Source: Actibacterium pelagium
GTDB lineage: Bacteria > Pseudomonadota > Alphaproteobacteria > Rhodobacterales > Rhodobacteraceae
DNA length: 64,000 nt
Direction: 5' to 3'
NCBI RefSeq assembly: GCF_002285415.1
Contig: NZ_NSBU01000005.1
Coordinates: 182,285-246,284, forward strand
Shown here piece after piece: positions 35,530 to 43,268 of this stretch. Made by a program: the position numbers and the translations under genes. The notes under the pieces were generated by a model. The model was given only the letters and a program-made list of their open reading frames with translations. It did not search any database and was not told where the DNA came from. Within the stretch, counting starts at the first letter, position 1. Each line of letters opens with the position of its first letter.

Positions 35530-35564
35530 AGGGCGGGCCCTGATGGGCTCGCCCTTTCCTTTTT
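35530..35564 (+). terminator. Terminator of phaP
   Basis: An 11-bp stem (AGGGCGGGCCC with GGGCTCGCCCT, one G-U pair) closes a TGAT loop and is followed by TTCCTTTTT. It lies 50 bases after phaP and before phaR. Confidence 0.9.
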
Positions 35565-35585
35565 GCGAAACTGGGGATAAGCTTC

Positions 35586-35601
35586 TCTGCAGCGCAACAA
35601 A
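35586..35601 (+). promoter_or_regulatory. Candidate PhaR autoregulatory site
   Basis: TCTGCAGCGCAACAAA with core CTGC-AGC-GCAA lies 17 bases before the phaR start codon. The same 16 bases occur in the scoAB promoter (13693-13708, minus strand). PhaR is known to control its own gene in related bacteria. No convincing -35/-10 pair was found around it. Confidence 0.5.
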
Positions 35602-35617
35602 ATGACTGGGAGGTCCC

Positions 35618-36163
35618 GTGGCTGAGGATGCAAAACCGCTGCTGATCAAGCGTTATGCCAGCCGGCGTTTGTACAATACTGAAACCAGCGACTACGTGAC
35701 GCTGGAGGATATCGCAGGCTTCATCCATGATGGGCGCGAAGTACAGATTATCGATTTGAAAAGTGGGGACGACCTGACGCGGCAATACCTGCTTCAGATC
35801 ATCGCCGAACATGAAAGCCGCGGCGAAAGCGTGCTTCCGGTAAATGTCCTGAACGATCTTGTCCGAAGCTATACCTCGCAGGCGCAAAGTGTCGTGCCCC
35901 AGTTCCTGGCGGCCAGCTTTGAAATGCTGCGCGAAAGCCAATCGAAGATGATGGAGAACTTCGGCCAGATGCCCAACCCGATGTCCGGTGTTCCGGGGTT
36001 CGAGGCGATGCAGAAACAGCAAGAGGCGTTTCTGAAAGCCATGACCGGCGGATGGGCCGGCGGGACGAAGCCCGAAGGCGAAGAGAGCGACGCCAGCGAG
36101 ATCGACACGATCAAGGCACAGCTGTCCGAGCTTCAGGAAAAGCTGTCCAAGCTGAACAAGTGA
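35618..36163 (+). CDS. phaR: PHA synthesis repressor PhaR
   Basis: 181 residues. The N-terminal DNA-binding domain (about 8-70: LIKRYASRRLYNTETSDYVTLEDI) and the PHB-binding accumulation regulator region (about 75-115, PVNVLNDLVRSY) are both complete, followed by a variable coiled-coil tail (AQLSELQEKLSKLNK). It represses phaP and itself, and lets go of DNA when it binds nascent PHB granules. It starts at GTG 35618 after GGGAGG. Candidate binding sites lie in front of phaP, phaR and scoA and inside phaC. Confidence 0.95.
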   Translation: MAEDAKPLLIKRYASRRLYNTETSDYVTLEDIAGFIHDGREVQIIDLKSGDDLTRQYLLQIIAEHESRGESVLPVNVLNDLVRSYTSQAQSVVPQFLAASFEMLRESQSKMMENFGQMPNPMSGVPGFEAMQKQQEAFLKAMTGGWAGGTKPEGEESDASEIDTIKAQLSELQEKLSKLNK

Positions 36164-36173
36164 TCTAAACAGA

Positions 36174-36200
36174 CGGGCGCCGATTGAGGCGCCCGATTTG
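36174..36200 (+). terminator. Terminator of phaR
   Basis: CGGGCGCC and GGCGCCCG form a perfect 8-bp stem around GATTGA, with outer CAGA/TCTG pairing and ATTTGTG after it. It begins 10 bases after the phaR stop codon. Confidence 0.75.
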
Positions 36201-36267
36201 TGTCTGCCGGTCGGATAGCCAACGCGCCCTGCAGACCCTAGCGTTCCTTGGAAAACACGAGGATTTC

Positions 36268-37221
36268 ATGGCCCACGCAACTGGACGCCTTACATTTTGG
36301 GGGATCGAGGTTTTCCTGGCGACGGCAGAGGAAGGCGCGATTTCTGCTGCGGCACGGCGGTTGGGCACCAGCCCCTCTGTGGTCAGCCAGCAATTGACCT
36401 CGCTTGAGGCGGATCTGGATGTCGAGCTTCTGGATCGGTCAAAGCGCCCCATCGCGCTGACCGCTGCCGGAGAACTGTTTCGCAAGCGGGCTCAGACCAT
36501 CTTCACCGAGGCGCAAAGTGCGCGGGCAGAAGTTTCTTCGCGCGATCTAGCGCGTTTGTCCCATTTCCATCTGGGCATGATCGAGGACTTTGATTCCGAC
36601 GTGACGCCCCGATTGCTGGCCGACATGGCAGACGATCTGAAAGACTGTCATTTCTTACTGGAAACCGGGGCCAGCCATTACCTGTTCGATCAGCTGGAGG
36701 GGCGGGCGCTTGATATGGTTGCCTGTGCCGAGATTGGCCCGGTACCCGATTGGGCAGAGGTGACGCCGCTTCTGGAAGAGCCATTTATTGCCGCTGCGCC
36801 AAAGGGGCAGGTGTCGGACCCGAAGGCTTTGCTTGACCTGCCATTGATCCAATACACGCATCGCCACCATATGGGGCGTCAGATCGGGACCCATCTGCAA
36901 GAGCAAGGCGTTAGCCTGTCTCATCGGTTCGAGCTGGACAGCTATCACGCGATCATGGCGATGGTGGCGGCGGGTAGCGGCTGGACCATCCTGACCCCGC
37001 TTGGCTACCACAGGGCTTGGCGCTTTCGAGATATGGCCGAGATCTTCCCGCTGCCCTTCGCCCCCATGTCGCGCCGTATTTCGCTGATCTCGCGTAAGGG
37101 AAAGTTGGAGGACATGCCCGAACGCGTGGCGGATCGCTTGCGCGGCCTGCTTCAAGAGGCCGTTGTCGAACCAGCCATCAAGCAGACCCCGTGGCTGGCC
37201 GACACGTTTAAAGTGCTTTGA
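36268..37221 (+). CDS. LysR-type transcriptional regulator
   Basis: 317 residues. The HTH is at about 9-68 (EVFLATAEEGAISAAARRLG, then SVVSQQLTSLEADL), followed by a normal effector-binding domain. The ATG at 36268 follows ACGAGGA; an upstream in-frame start would overlap the phaR terminator. It ends 3 bases from the convergent DegT aminotransferase gene. There is no divergent partner next to its start, so its target cannot be guessed from context. Confidence 0.9.
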   Translation: MAHATGRLTFWGIEVFLATAEEGAISAAARRLGTSPSVVSQQLTSLEADLDVELLDRSKRPIALTAAGELFRKRAQTIFTEAQSARAEVSSRDLARLSHFHLGMIEDFDSDVTPRLLADMADDLKDCHFLLETGASHYLFDQLEGRALDMVACAEIGPVPDWAEVTPLLEEPFIAAAPKGQVSDPKALLDLPLIQYTHRHHMGRQIGTHLQEQGVSLSHRFELDSYHAIMAMVAAGSGWTILTPLGYHRAWRFRDMAEIFPLPFAPMSRRISLISRKGKLEDMPERVADRLRGLLQEAVVEPAIKQTPWLADTFKVL

Positions 37222-37224
37222 GTC

Positions 37225-38421
37225 TTAAGACCCGACAGCCTGCTTCAGATCTTTGACCTCAGCAGCGGCCTCGATTAACGCATTCGCGATATAGTCGAGC
37301 TCGGGGCGCTTTAGTCGGACGGGTAGTCGCACGTCACAAGCTCGCATCAACATCTCGCGCGTTTGCGGCAACGGACCCTGATCGCCAATGAATTGCCAGT
37401 TCCAGAAGGCACGCGCATTGTCATCAGACAGGCCAAAAACCTGTACCGAGATGCCGCGCTTCTTGGCGGCGTCTTGAAAGGCTTTTGCCTCTCCGTCTGT
37501 CTCGAAGCCCACAAGATTGAATTGGATCGAATCCGGCGCCCGGTCTTCCGGTGCCAGCGGAGGCGGTACGTCCAGCCATGCAGAGCTGTTCAATTGATCG
37601 GCCACGTAGTCATGGTTCGCCAGACCGTCGCGAACCCTGCGGGCGAGCTCGTTCAGTTGGGGGCGGATAATTGCAGCCGAGATATTCGACAGTCGGGTGT
37701 TATACAGCGGCAGTTTGTTCTGCCAGAAAGCAAAGCGGTCAGTGACCATCTTGTGCTTCTTCCAATTATGCTCGTAGGCGCCGGACATAATGATCGCACG
37801 GGCGATGATGTCTTCATCATCGGTAATCAGGATACCGCCCTCGCCAGCGTTCAGCATCTTGTAGGATTGGAACGAGAAGCAGCCGATCTTCCCGATTGTT
37901 CCAATGTTCTGACCATGCCACTTGGTGCCGAGCGAATGGGCCGCGTCTTCGATAACGGGGATGCCGCGTGCCTCTGCCAGCTTCATGATCGCGTCCATGT
38001 CAGAGGTGTGGCCGCGCATGTGGCTGATCATGATAGCGCTGATCGTATCATCCAGTTTGGCCTCGAAGTCGGCCATGTCGATCCGATAGTTTGTGCCGAC
38101 CTCAACCAAGACCGGCTCACAGTCTGCATGCACGATGGAGGATGGAACAGCCGCGAAGGTGAAGGCAGGGATCAGGACACGCGCGCCGCGCGGAAGGCCC
38201 AGAGCCTTGAGCGACAGGAAGAGCGCGGCGGAACACGACGCAACGGCCAGCGCGTATTTCGCGCCCAGCAATTCGGCGAACTCTTGCTCTAGCAGGGTAA
38301 CCGGCGCGTCTTCGGCTGCGGTATAGCGAAACAGGTCACCTGATTGCAGCAAGCGGTCGATCTCGGCGCGGGCGGCTTCTGGAATCGGCTCTGCGTCATA
38401 GACGTTCGGTGCTTCGGTCAT
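37225..38421 (-). CDS. DegT/DnrJ/EryC1/StrS-family PLP aminotransferase
   Basis: 398 residues of the sugar aminotransferase family. The PLP lysine lies in CFSFQSYKMLNAGEGGILIT, and EDAAHSLGTKWHGQNIG holds the cofactor-binding aspartate; PAFTFAAVPSSIVHADC is the usual N-terminal block. Members transfer an amino group to keto-sugars, but some act on other small molecules such as 2-aminoacids or glutamine:scyllo-inosose-type substrates. No sugar-nucleotide or polysaccharide genes are nearby, so the substrate is open. The ATG at 38421 follows AAGGCG; an upstream in-frame start is unlikely. Confidence 0.88.
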   Translation of the reverse strand: MTEAPNVYDAEPIPEAARAEIDRLLQSGDLFRYTAAEDAPVTLLEQEFAELLGAKYALAVASCSAALFLSLKALGLPRGARVLIPAFTFAAVPSSIVHADCEPVLVEVGTNYRIDMADFEAKLDDTISAIMISHMRGHTSDMDAIMKLAEARGIPVIEDAAHSLGTKWHGQNIGTIGKIGCFSFQSYKMLNAGEGGILITDDEDIIARAIIMSGAYEHNWKKHKMVTDRFAFWQNKLPLYNTRLSNISAAIIRPQLNELARRVRDGLANHDYVADQLNSSAWLDVPPPLAPEDRAPDSIQFNLVGFETDGEAKAFQDAAKKRGISVQVFGLSDDNARAFWNWQFIGDQGPLPQTREMLMRACDVRLPVRLKRPELDYIANALIEAAAEVKDLKQAVGS

Positions 38422-38485
38422 GGTTTCGCCTTTTTTGAAATCATATTTCTGAAAATTTAACAGGCGAGCGCGCAATCACAAACGT

Positions 38486-38505
38486 AAAAAAGCCGCCTAG
38501 GGCGG
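38486..38505 (-). terminator. Terminator of the downstream TerB-like gene
   Basis: Read on the minus strand: CCGCC, CTA, GGCGG and then CTTTTTTA. It lies about 35 bases after the stop codon of the gene at 38540-38980. Confidence 0.85.
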
Positions 38506-38539
38506 ATGACGGGTCTAATTCGTTGCGGAAATGTCGGCC

Positions 38540-38980
38540 TTAGCCCGCGTCCTCGACACGTTTGCGGGCAAGGTTGCTGTCACGGTCATTCACACCCAGC
38601 AAATTGGACAGAAGGCGCAGCAGGGAATCTTCCTCATGATCGCGCACCCCGTCGGCCAGAACGACGGCCCAAAGCGCCTCGATCACGGCAATCCGGTCCT
38701 CATAGGCGACTGCGTCCTTGATCGCGCGGGTGAACCGAACAGTATCCGGTGCTTCGGATTCCAGTTGTTCAGCCCGGCTGCGCAGGGCGCTGGCCTCGAA
38801 CGGGCTAAGGCCATGCCTGCTGGCCAAGATACGATCAATCCGATCAATCTCGCATTGGGCATAGTCACCGTCAGAACGCGCAATCCGCACCATAAGCGCA
38901 GCAAGCGCCAGTTGCGCATCGTCGCCTTCCAGCGGGGCGGGATTTGGCTGAACCAGTTGTCTTAGAAATTCACCGAACAT
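38540..38980 (-). CDS. TerB-like protein (first of a pair)
   Basis: 146 residues, all helical, similar to the tellurite-resistance TerB/DjlA fold. LALAALMVRIARSDGDYAQCEIDRIDRIL holds an acidic helix pair that binds metal in TerB proteins, repeated in LWAVVLADGVRDHEEDSLLRLLSNLLG. It is about 40% alike by eye to the next gene upstream, so the two are tandem paralogues. No clear ribosome binding site precedes the ATG at 38980. The cellular role of stand-alone TerB proteins is unknown; envelope stress has been suggested for relatives. Confidence 0.85.
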   Translation of the reverse strand: MFGEFLRQLVQPNPAPLEGDDAQLALAALMVRIARSDGDYAQCEIDRIDRILASRHGLSPFEASALRSRAEQLESEAPDTVRFTRAIKDAVAYEDRIAVIEALWAVVLADGVRDHEEDSLLRLLSNLLGVNDRDSNLARKRVEDAG

Positions 38981-39022
38981 CCGCTTGATATAGGATGTCG
39001 GTACAGCGCCGCCAATGGCAGA

Positions 39023-39457
39023 TTAGGTCGAAAGCTCATCCAATTTAGAGCGCAAATCCTCTGGGTCCACGCCGAGGGTGCTGCAGGACAGTTCAAACAC
39101 TTCATGTTCCTGTTCCCGCTCAACTCCATCGGCCATGATCACCTTCCACATGGCGACAACAATCGCAGCGCGGTCGTCATAAGGGATGACAGATTTCACG
39201 GTTTCTGAGAAATCGGTGCATTCAGGGGATTGGGCTTCGACCTTCTCGGCCTGCGCGCGAATCTTGGCAGCTGCAATAATTGACAGGTCATAGCGTTCGG
39301 CTAAAACCTCGTCGATTTTCACGATCTCTTCGAAAGCATAGTGATGATCTGATTTGGCGATCCGCACCAGCAAAGTCGCCAATGCCAGTCGTGCGTCGTC
39401 AGCAGGCAGTGTGTCGGAATGGGCGCCCTTCAGTCGGGCCAGAAGCGTTTCAAACAT
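39023..39457 (-). CDS. TerB-like protein (second of a pair)
   Basis: 144 residues with the same layout as its neighbour: LALATLLVRIAKSDHHYAFEEIVKIDEVL and MWKVIMADGVEREQEHEVFELSCSTLGV. The ATG at 39457 matches the MF start of the paralogue. It is preceded not by a ribosome binding site but by a terminator-like hairpin and T run ending two bases before the ATG. An in-frame ATG at 39523 would translate through that hairpin and is less likely. It lies downstream of pyrG on the same strand. Confidence 0.82.
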   Translation of the reverse strand: MFETLLARLKGAHSDTLPADDARLALATLLVRIAKSDHHYAFEEIVKIDEVLAERYDLSIIAAAKIRAQAEKVEAQSPECTDFSETVKSVIPYDDRAAIVVAMWKVIMADGVEREQEHEVFELSCSTLGVDPEDLRSKLDELST

Positions 39458-39459
39458 GG

Positions 39460-39486
39460 AAAAAGCTAACCGCCCCGAAGGGCGGT
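39460..39486 (-). terminator. Terminator-like hairpin touching the TerB-like start codon
   Basis: On the minus strand ACCGCCC, TTCG, GGGCGGT is followed by TAGCTTTTTCC and then the ATG. The stem is a perfect 7 bp with a stable UUCG loop. It looks like an intrinsic terminator or attenuator for transcription from pyrG. Confidence 0.65.
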
Positions 39487-39525
39487 CCAGCAAGCATTTG
39501 AATAAAGGTCGGCGCGATTCCATTC

Positions 39526-39550
39526 AGGGATGCGGCATTTCCGCATCCCT
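39526..39550 (-). terminator. Hairpin after pyrG
   Basis: AGGGATGCGG and CCGCATCCCT form a perfect 10-bp stem with a five-base loop, 7 bases after the pyrG stop. No T run follows directly; together with the hairpin at 39460-39486 it may form a two-step terminator. Confidence 0.55.
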
Positions 39551-39556
39551 TGAAGG

Positions 39557-41200
39557 TCAAACGAGGCGAGAGTTCTCTTTCGCGGCCCGAACGAAGTCCG
39601 CAAACAGCGGGTGCGGCGCGAAGGGTTTGGACTTCAGTTCCGGGTGGAACTGAACGCCAATGAACCACGGGTGGTCTTTCCATTCGACAATCTCGGGCAG
39701 GCGTCCATCAGGCGACATGCCAGAGAAGTTCAGCCCACAGCCTTCCAGCTTTTCGCGGTACTTGATGTCGACCTCATAGCGGTGACGGTGACGTTCCTCG
39801 ATCTGGGTGGTGTCGTAGATCTGTGCGACCTTAGAGCCGTCTTTCAAGTTGGCGTTGTAAGCGCCAAGACGCATGGTGCCGCCTTTGTCATCACCCACTT
39901 TGCGCTGAACCTTGGCGTTGCCCTGCACCCATTCTTTCAGGTGATAGACAACGGGTTCAAAGCGTTTTTTGCCAGCTTCGTGGTCGAACTCTTCCGAACC
40001 TGCCTCGGTCAAACCCGCTACGTTCCGCGCGGCCTCGATCACGGCCATTTGCATGCCAAGGCAGATGCCCAAATAGGGTACATTCCGCTCGCGCGCGAAC
40101 TGGGCCGCTTTGATTTTGCCTTCGGTCCCGCGCTCGCCGAAGCCGCCGGGTACAAGGATCGCATCATAGCCTTCCAGATGGGGGGCTGCGTCTTCTTTGT
40201 CGAAAACCTCGGCGTCGACCCATTCGACGTTGACCTTAACGCGGTTGGCCATGCCACCGTGGGTCAGCGCTTCTTTGATCGATTTATAGGCGTCTTCCAG
40301 CTGCGTGTACTTGCCGACAATGGCAACTTTCACTTCACCATCGGTGTTGTGAATGCGGTCGGCCACGTCGTTCCAAACCGACAGATCGGGTTTTGGTGCG
40401 GGCGAGATATCGAACGCATCCAGAACCGCCTGATCCAGACCTTCACGGTGATAGGCCAGCGGGGCCTCGTAGATCGAGTTCAGGTCATAGGCCGCAACCA
40501 CGGCCTCTTTGCGGACGTTACAGAACAGGGCGATCTTCTCGCGCTCTTTCTCTGGGATCGGCTGTTCAGAGCGGCAGACCAGAATGTCGGGCGCGATCCC
40601 GATCGACTGCAGTTCCTTGACCGAGTGCTGGGTCGGCTTGGTCTTCAGCTCGCCCGAGGCCGCCAGATAGGGCAGCAGGGTCAGGTGCATGAATATGCAC
40701 TGGCCACGGGGCTTGTCGTGGCTGAACTGGCGGATGGCTTCAAAGAAGGGCAGGCCTTCGATGTCGCCAACGGTGCCACCGATTTCACACAGCATGAAGT
40801 CGACTTCGTCGTCGCCGATGTCGATGAATTCTTTGATCTGGTTGGTGACGTGGGGCACGACCTGAATCGTTTTACCCAGATAATCACCGCGACGTTCCTT
40901 TTCCAAAACGTCGGAATAGATGCGGCCCGAAGAGACCGAGTCGGTCATTCGTGCCGGAACACCGGTGAAACGTTCATAGTGACCAAGGTCGAGGTCGGTC
41001 TCTGCGCCGTCGTCGGTTACGAAGACCTCGCCATGTTCAAAGGGTGACATGGTGCCGGGGTCCACGTTCAGATACGGATCCAGCTTGCGAAGACGGACTG
41101 AAAAGCCGCGTGCCTGCAGCAATGCGCCCAGTGCCGCCGAGGCAAGACCCTTACCCAAGGAAGAAACAACACCGCCTGTAATGAAAATGTACCGCGCCAT
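39557..41200 (-). CDS. pyrG: CTP synthase
   Basis: 547 residues, the standard length. The synthetase domain begins [21 protein letters not shown] with the ATP-binding loop. The glutaminase domain (about 290-547) has the nucleophile cysteine in [12 protein letters not shown] and the histidine-glutamate pair in [11 protein letters not shown]. It makes CTP from UTP, ATP and glutamine. ATG 41200 is followed by the canonical start; secG lies upstream on the same strand, a pairing common in alphaproteobacteria. Confidence 0.98.
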   Translation of the reverse strand: MARYIFITGGVVSSLGKGLASAALGALLQARGFSVRLRKLDPYLNVDPGTMSPFEHGEVFVTDDGAETDLDLGHYERFTGVPARMTDSVSSGRIYSDVLEKERRGDYLGKTIQVVPHVTNQIKEFIDIGDDEVDFMLCEIGGTVGDIEGLPFFEAIRQFSHDKPRGQCIFMHLTLLPYLAASGELKTKPTQHSVKELQSIGIAPDILVCRSEQPIPEKEREKIALFCNVRKEAVVAAYDLNSIYEAPLAYHREGLDQAVLDAFDISPAPKPDLSVWNDVADRIHNTDGEVKVAIVGKYTQLEDAYKSIKEALTHGGMANRVKVNVEWVDAEVFDKEDAAPHLEGYDAILVPGGFGERGTEGKIKAAQFARERNVPYLGICLGMQMAVIEAARNVAGLTEAGSEEFDHEAGKKRFEPVVYHLKEWVQGNAKVQRKVGDDKGGTMRLGAYNANLKDGSKVAQIYDTTQIEERHRHRYEVDIKYREKLEGCGLNFSGMSPDGRLPEIVEWKDHPWFIGVQFHPELKSKPFAPHPLFADFVRAAKENSRLV

Positions 41201-41367
41201 CTGGCTGGGATCCCCCGTGATTGTCTTTTGGAGTGCTCGAAAACGACGAGATTCGCCGCAGCATCACGGGATTTAACTAATAACGGATTCGCCCCCGATC
41301 CGCAATACGACCGCAAGATGCTGGGGCGGTTTTCCCGCCCTAGTCTTCATTTAGTAGTTTGTTGGTC

Positions 41368-41727
41368 TTATTCCGCTCGCGGAGGCAGAGCAGGTGCATC
41401 ACCCAGTGCTGGCGGCAGAAGGTTGTCGCCAAGGCCGTCAGGTGCGGTCTCTTCTACCGCAGGCGCATCTACGCCCAGGCGGTCAAGAACAGAGTTCCCG
41501 TCAGAGTTCCGCGCCGCGATTACGGTCAGCACGATCGAGGTGCAGATAAACGCGATGGCAAAGAACCAAGTCAGCTTGCCCAGTGCCGTTGCTGCGGCAC
41601 GACCACTGACAACGCCACCGCCGCCGCCGCCCATGCCAAGGCCACCGCCTTCGGAACGCTGCAGCAGCACCACGCCAATCAGGCATAGTGCAAGGATCAG
41701 GTGTACGATGAGGATGACGTTTTCCAT
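41368..41727 (-). CDS. secG: Protein-export membrane protein SecG
   Basis: 119 residues with two membrane segments (about 2-21 and 53-73). VLLQRSEGGGLGMGGGGGG is the conserved cytoplasmic loop of SecG, and the C-terminal tail is proline- and alanine-rich as in other Rhodobacterales. It is part of the SecYEG translocon and aids SecA-driven export. It is 167 bases upstream of pyrG. The ribosome binding site is weak. Confidence 0.95.
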   Translation of the reverse strand: MENVILIVHLILALCLIGVVLLQRSEGGGLGMGGGGGGVVSGRAAATALGKLTWFFAIAFICTSIVLTVIAARNSDGNSVLDRLGVDAPAVEETAPDGLGDNLLPPALGDAPALPPRAE

Positions 41728-41820
41728 GGGACCCGGACGGTTATCTTAAGATGGGCGGTATGTAGGCAAGTTTGCGCGCAGGGGCAAGGGGCCATCGACA
41801 CTGTTGGCCTCTTGTTACGC

Positions 41821-42759
41821 TCAGTCTTGTGTTTTGGGGAAGGCCAGCAACGGTGTTTTCCGGCAGATCGGCTGATCAGGGTCCTCACAGCAGGACTTCA
41901 CGGTGGCCACACCGGGGCCGTAAATGGTCGTCCATTGCTCACGCGTCATCCCGTGATTGGGGGGCATGCCGTGGCTAAGAGGGAATTGCTGTGCCAGTTC
42001 ATCCGCGCCATCAGGTGCGGTTCCTGTCATCCAGTCGGTCAGGTTTCCGCAGGTGTCGTGCAGGCCGATACGGTGGCAGCCCGTACAGGTGCTGTCACGC
42101 GGGTTCATAACCTCGGTCGGCCAATCTGCAAACCAATCCTTTTCGGTGTCCACATGGTAATAGGGACCAAAGGGGTTTTCGGGGATGATCGACCAGACCT
42201 GCCCCACGAAGGGCGAGTACATAAAAGGATCATTGTCGTGGCAGTTGCCACAGCCTTCAGACACCAGACCCTCGGGATCGATCCAGGGGAAGGGTGCCGC
42301 GGCATCGGTGGGTGAAGGGACGGCTGACCCGTCCACCGGCGCGTCGTCTTGTTTTGCGGCCCACCAGCAGGTGGCGCCCGTGTTGGGGTCATGGGCAATG
42401 ACGTCGATTTCGTCGAACAGCATCGAATCTGCGTGTCGGATGTGTTTCTGCCGGCACATGACGGCGACCTGCGTGCTCTCGGTCGACAGGTCCAGAATGC
42501 GCGAATAGGGAATGCATTGTCCGACGTCGCCATTGTCATTGGGCAGCAGGCCAGGGCGGTCACAGGTGATTCCGGGTTCGAAATTGTCGAACGTGATCTC
42601 TTGCCCGTTCTGGGTGACGGGAACCGGGGTTCCGTCGGCGCAGGAAAACGCCGGGATTGTGCCAAGCGCATTGAAGCAGGCTTTGACATAGTCCGCGTGA
42701 TCGTCGTCGGCAAAGACAGTGACAGGCAGCAGGGACAGGATCAGGGCAAGTCTTTTCAT
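41821..42759 (-). CDS. Exported diheme c-type protein paired with a molybdenum hydroxylase
   Basis: 312 residues with a Sec signal peptide (MKRLALILSLLPVTVFA). Two CXXCH heme sites are seen, CGNCH (about residue 170) and CTGCH (about residue 227), and there are many other cysteines (CCEDPDQPIC near the end). The start overlaps the stop of the iron-sulfur subunit gene (ATGA), so it is translationally coupled to it. It most likely takes electrons from the enzyme in the periplasm, in place of NAD or a flavin subunit. The sequence family beyond the heme motifs is not one I recognise. Confidence 0.8.
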   Translation of the reverse strand: MKRLALILSLLPVTVFADDDHADYVKACFNALGTIPAFSCADGTPVPVTQNGQEITFDNFEPGITCDRPGLLPNDNGDVGQCIPYSRILDLSTESTQVAVMCRQKHIRHADSMLFDEIDVIAHDPNTGATCWWAAKQDDAPVDGSAVPSPTDAAAPFPWIDPEGLVSEGCGNCHDNDPFMYSPFVGQVWSIIPENPFGPYYHVDTEKDWFADWPTEVMNPRDSTCTGCHRIGLHDTCGNLTDWMTGTAPDGADELAQQFPLSHGMPPNHGMTREQWTTIYGPGVATVKSCCEDPDQPICRKTPLLAFPKTQD

Positions 42760-43268
42760 TGCTGCGCCTCCAACTGAGCTTGGGCTGTGGCTTTCAGCGC
42801 TTCGAAATACCGGACATAGCCGGTGCAGCGGCAGATATGATCGCCGATGGCATCATGAATGGCCTCATCCAAGGCCTCCTCGGTGATGGATGTCTGCGTT
42901 GCCAGCCAATCCAGAAACACCTTCGACGCCATGACAAAGCCCGGCGCGCAATACCCGCATTGGAACGAGAAGTTCTTCAGAAACGCCTCTTGGATTGGCA
43001 GCAGCCCGTCCTTTGGCGTTGCGCCTTCGATTGTGGTGATTTGGGTTCCGTTGATCTGGCCCAAAGATGTTTTACAGCTGATTATGGCTGAGGCTGCATT
43101 CGACGGCGGCTTGAACACTTCGACCGTGCAGGCCCGGCAAACACCGATTCCACAGCATAGTTTGCTGCCGGTTAGATTCAGATCATCATGCAGATAGTCC
43201 AAAAGCTTGTCATCCGCGCGGGCTTCGCTGACTTCCTTCAGCTTTCCGTTGACCGAGAAGGTAATCAT
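42756..43268 (-). CDS. [2Fe-2S] subunit of an aldehyde/xanthine/isoquinoline oxidoreductase
   Basis: 170 residues. The plant-type cluster is bound by CCGIGVCRACTV (about 38-49) plus a further cysteine in AIISCKTSLG. The second cluster uses CGYCAPGFVMAS and CRCTGYVRYFEA. This is the normal layout of the small subunit of molybdenum hydroxylases of the isoquinoline 1-oxidoreductase (IorA) type, without an FAD subunit. It has no signal peptide and probably leaves the cell folded together with the Tat-exported large subunit. Both ends are coupled by 4-base overlaps. Confidence 0.92.
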   Translation of the reverse strand: MITFSVNGKLKEVSEARADDKLLDYLHDDLNLTGSKLCCGIGVCRACTVEVFKPPSNAASAIISCKTSLGQINGTQITTIEGATPKDGLLPIQEAFLKNFSFQCGYCAPGFVMASKVFLDWLATQTSITEEALDEAIHDAIGDHICRCTGYVRYFEALKATAQAQLEAQQ

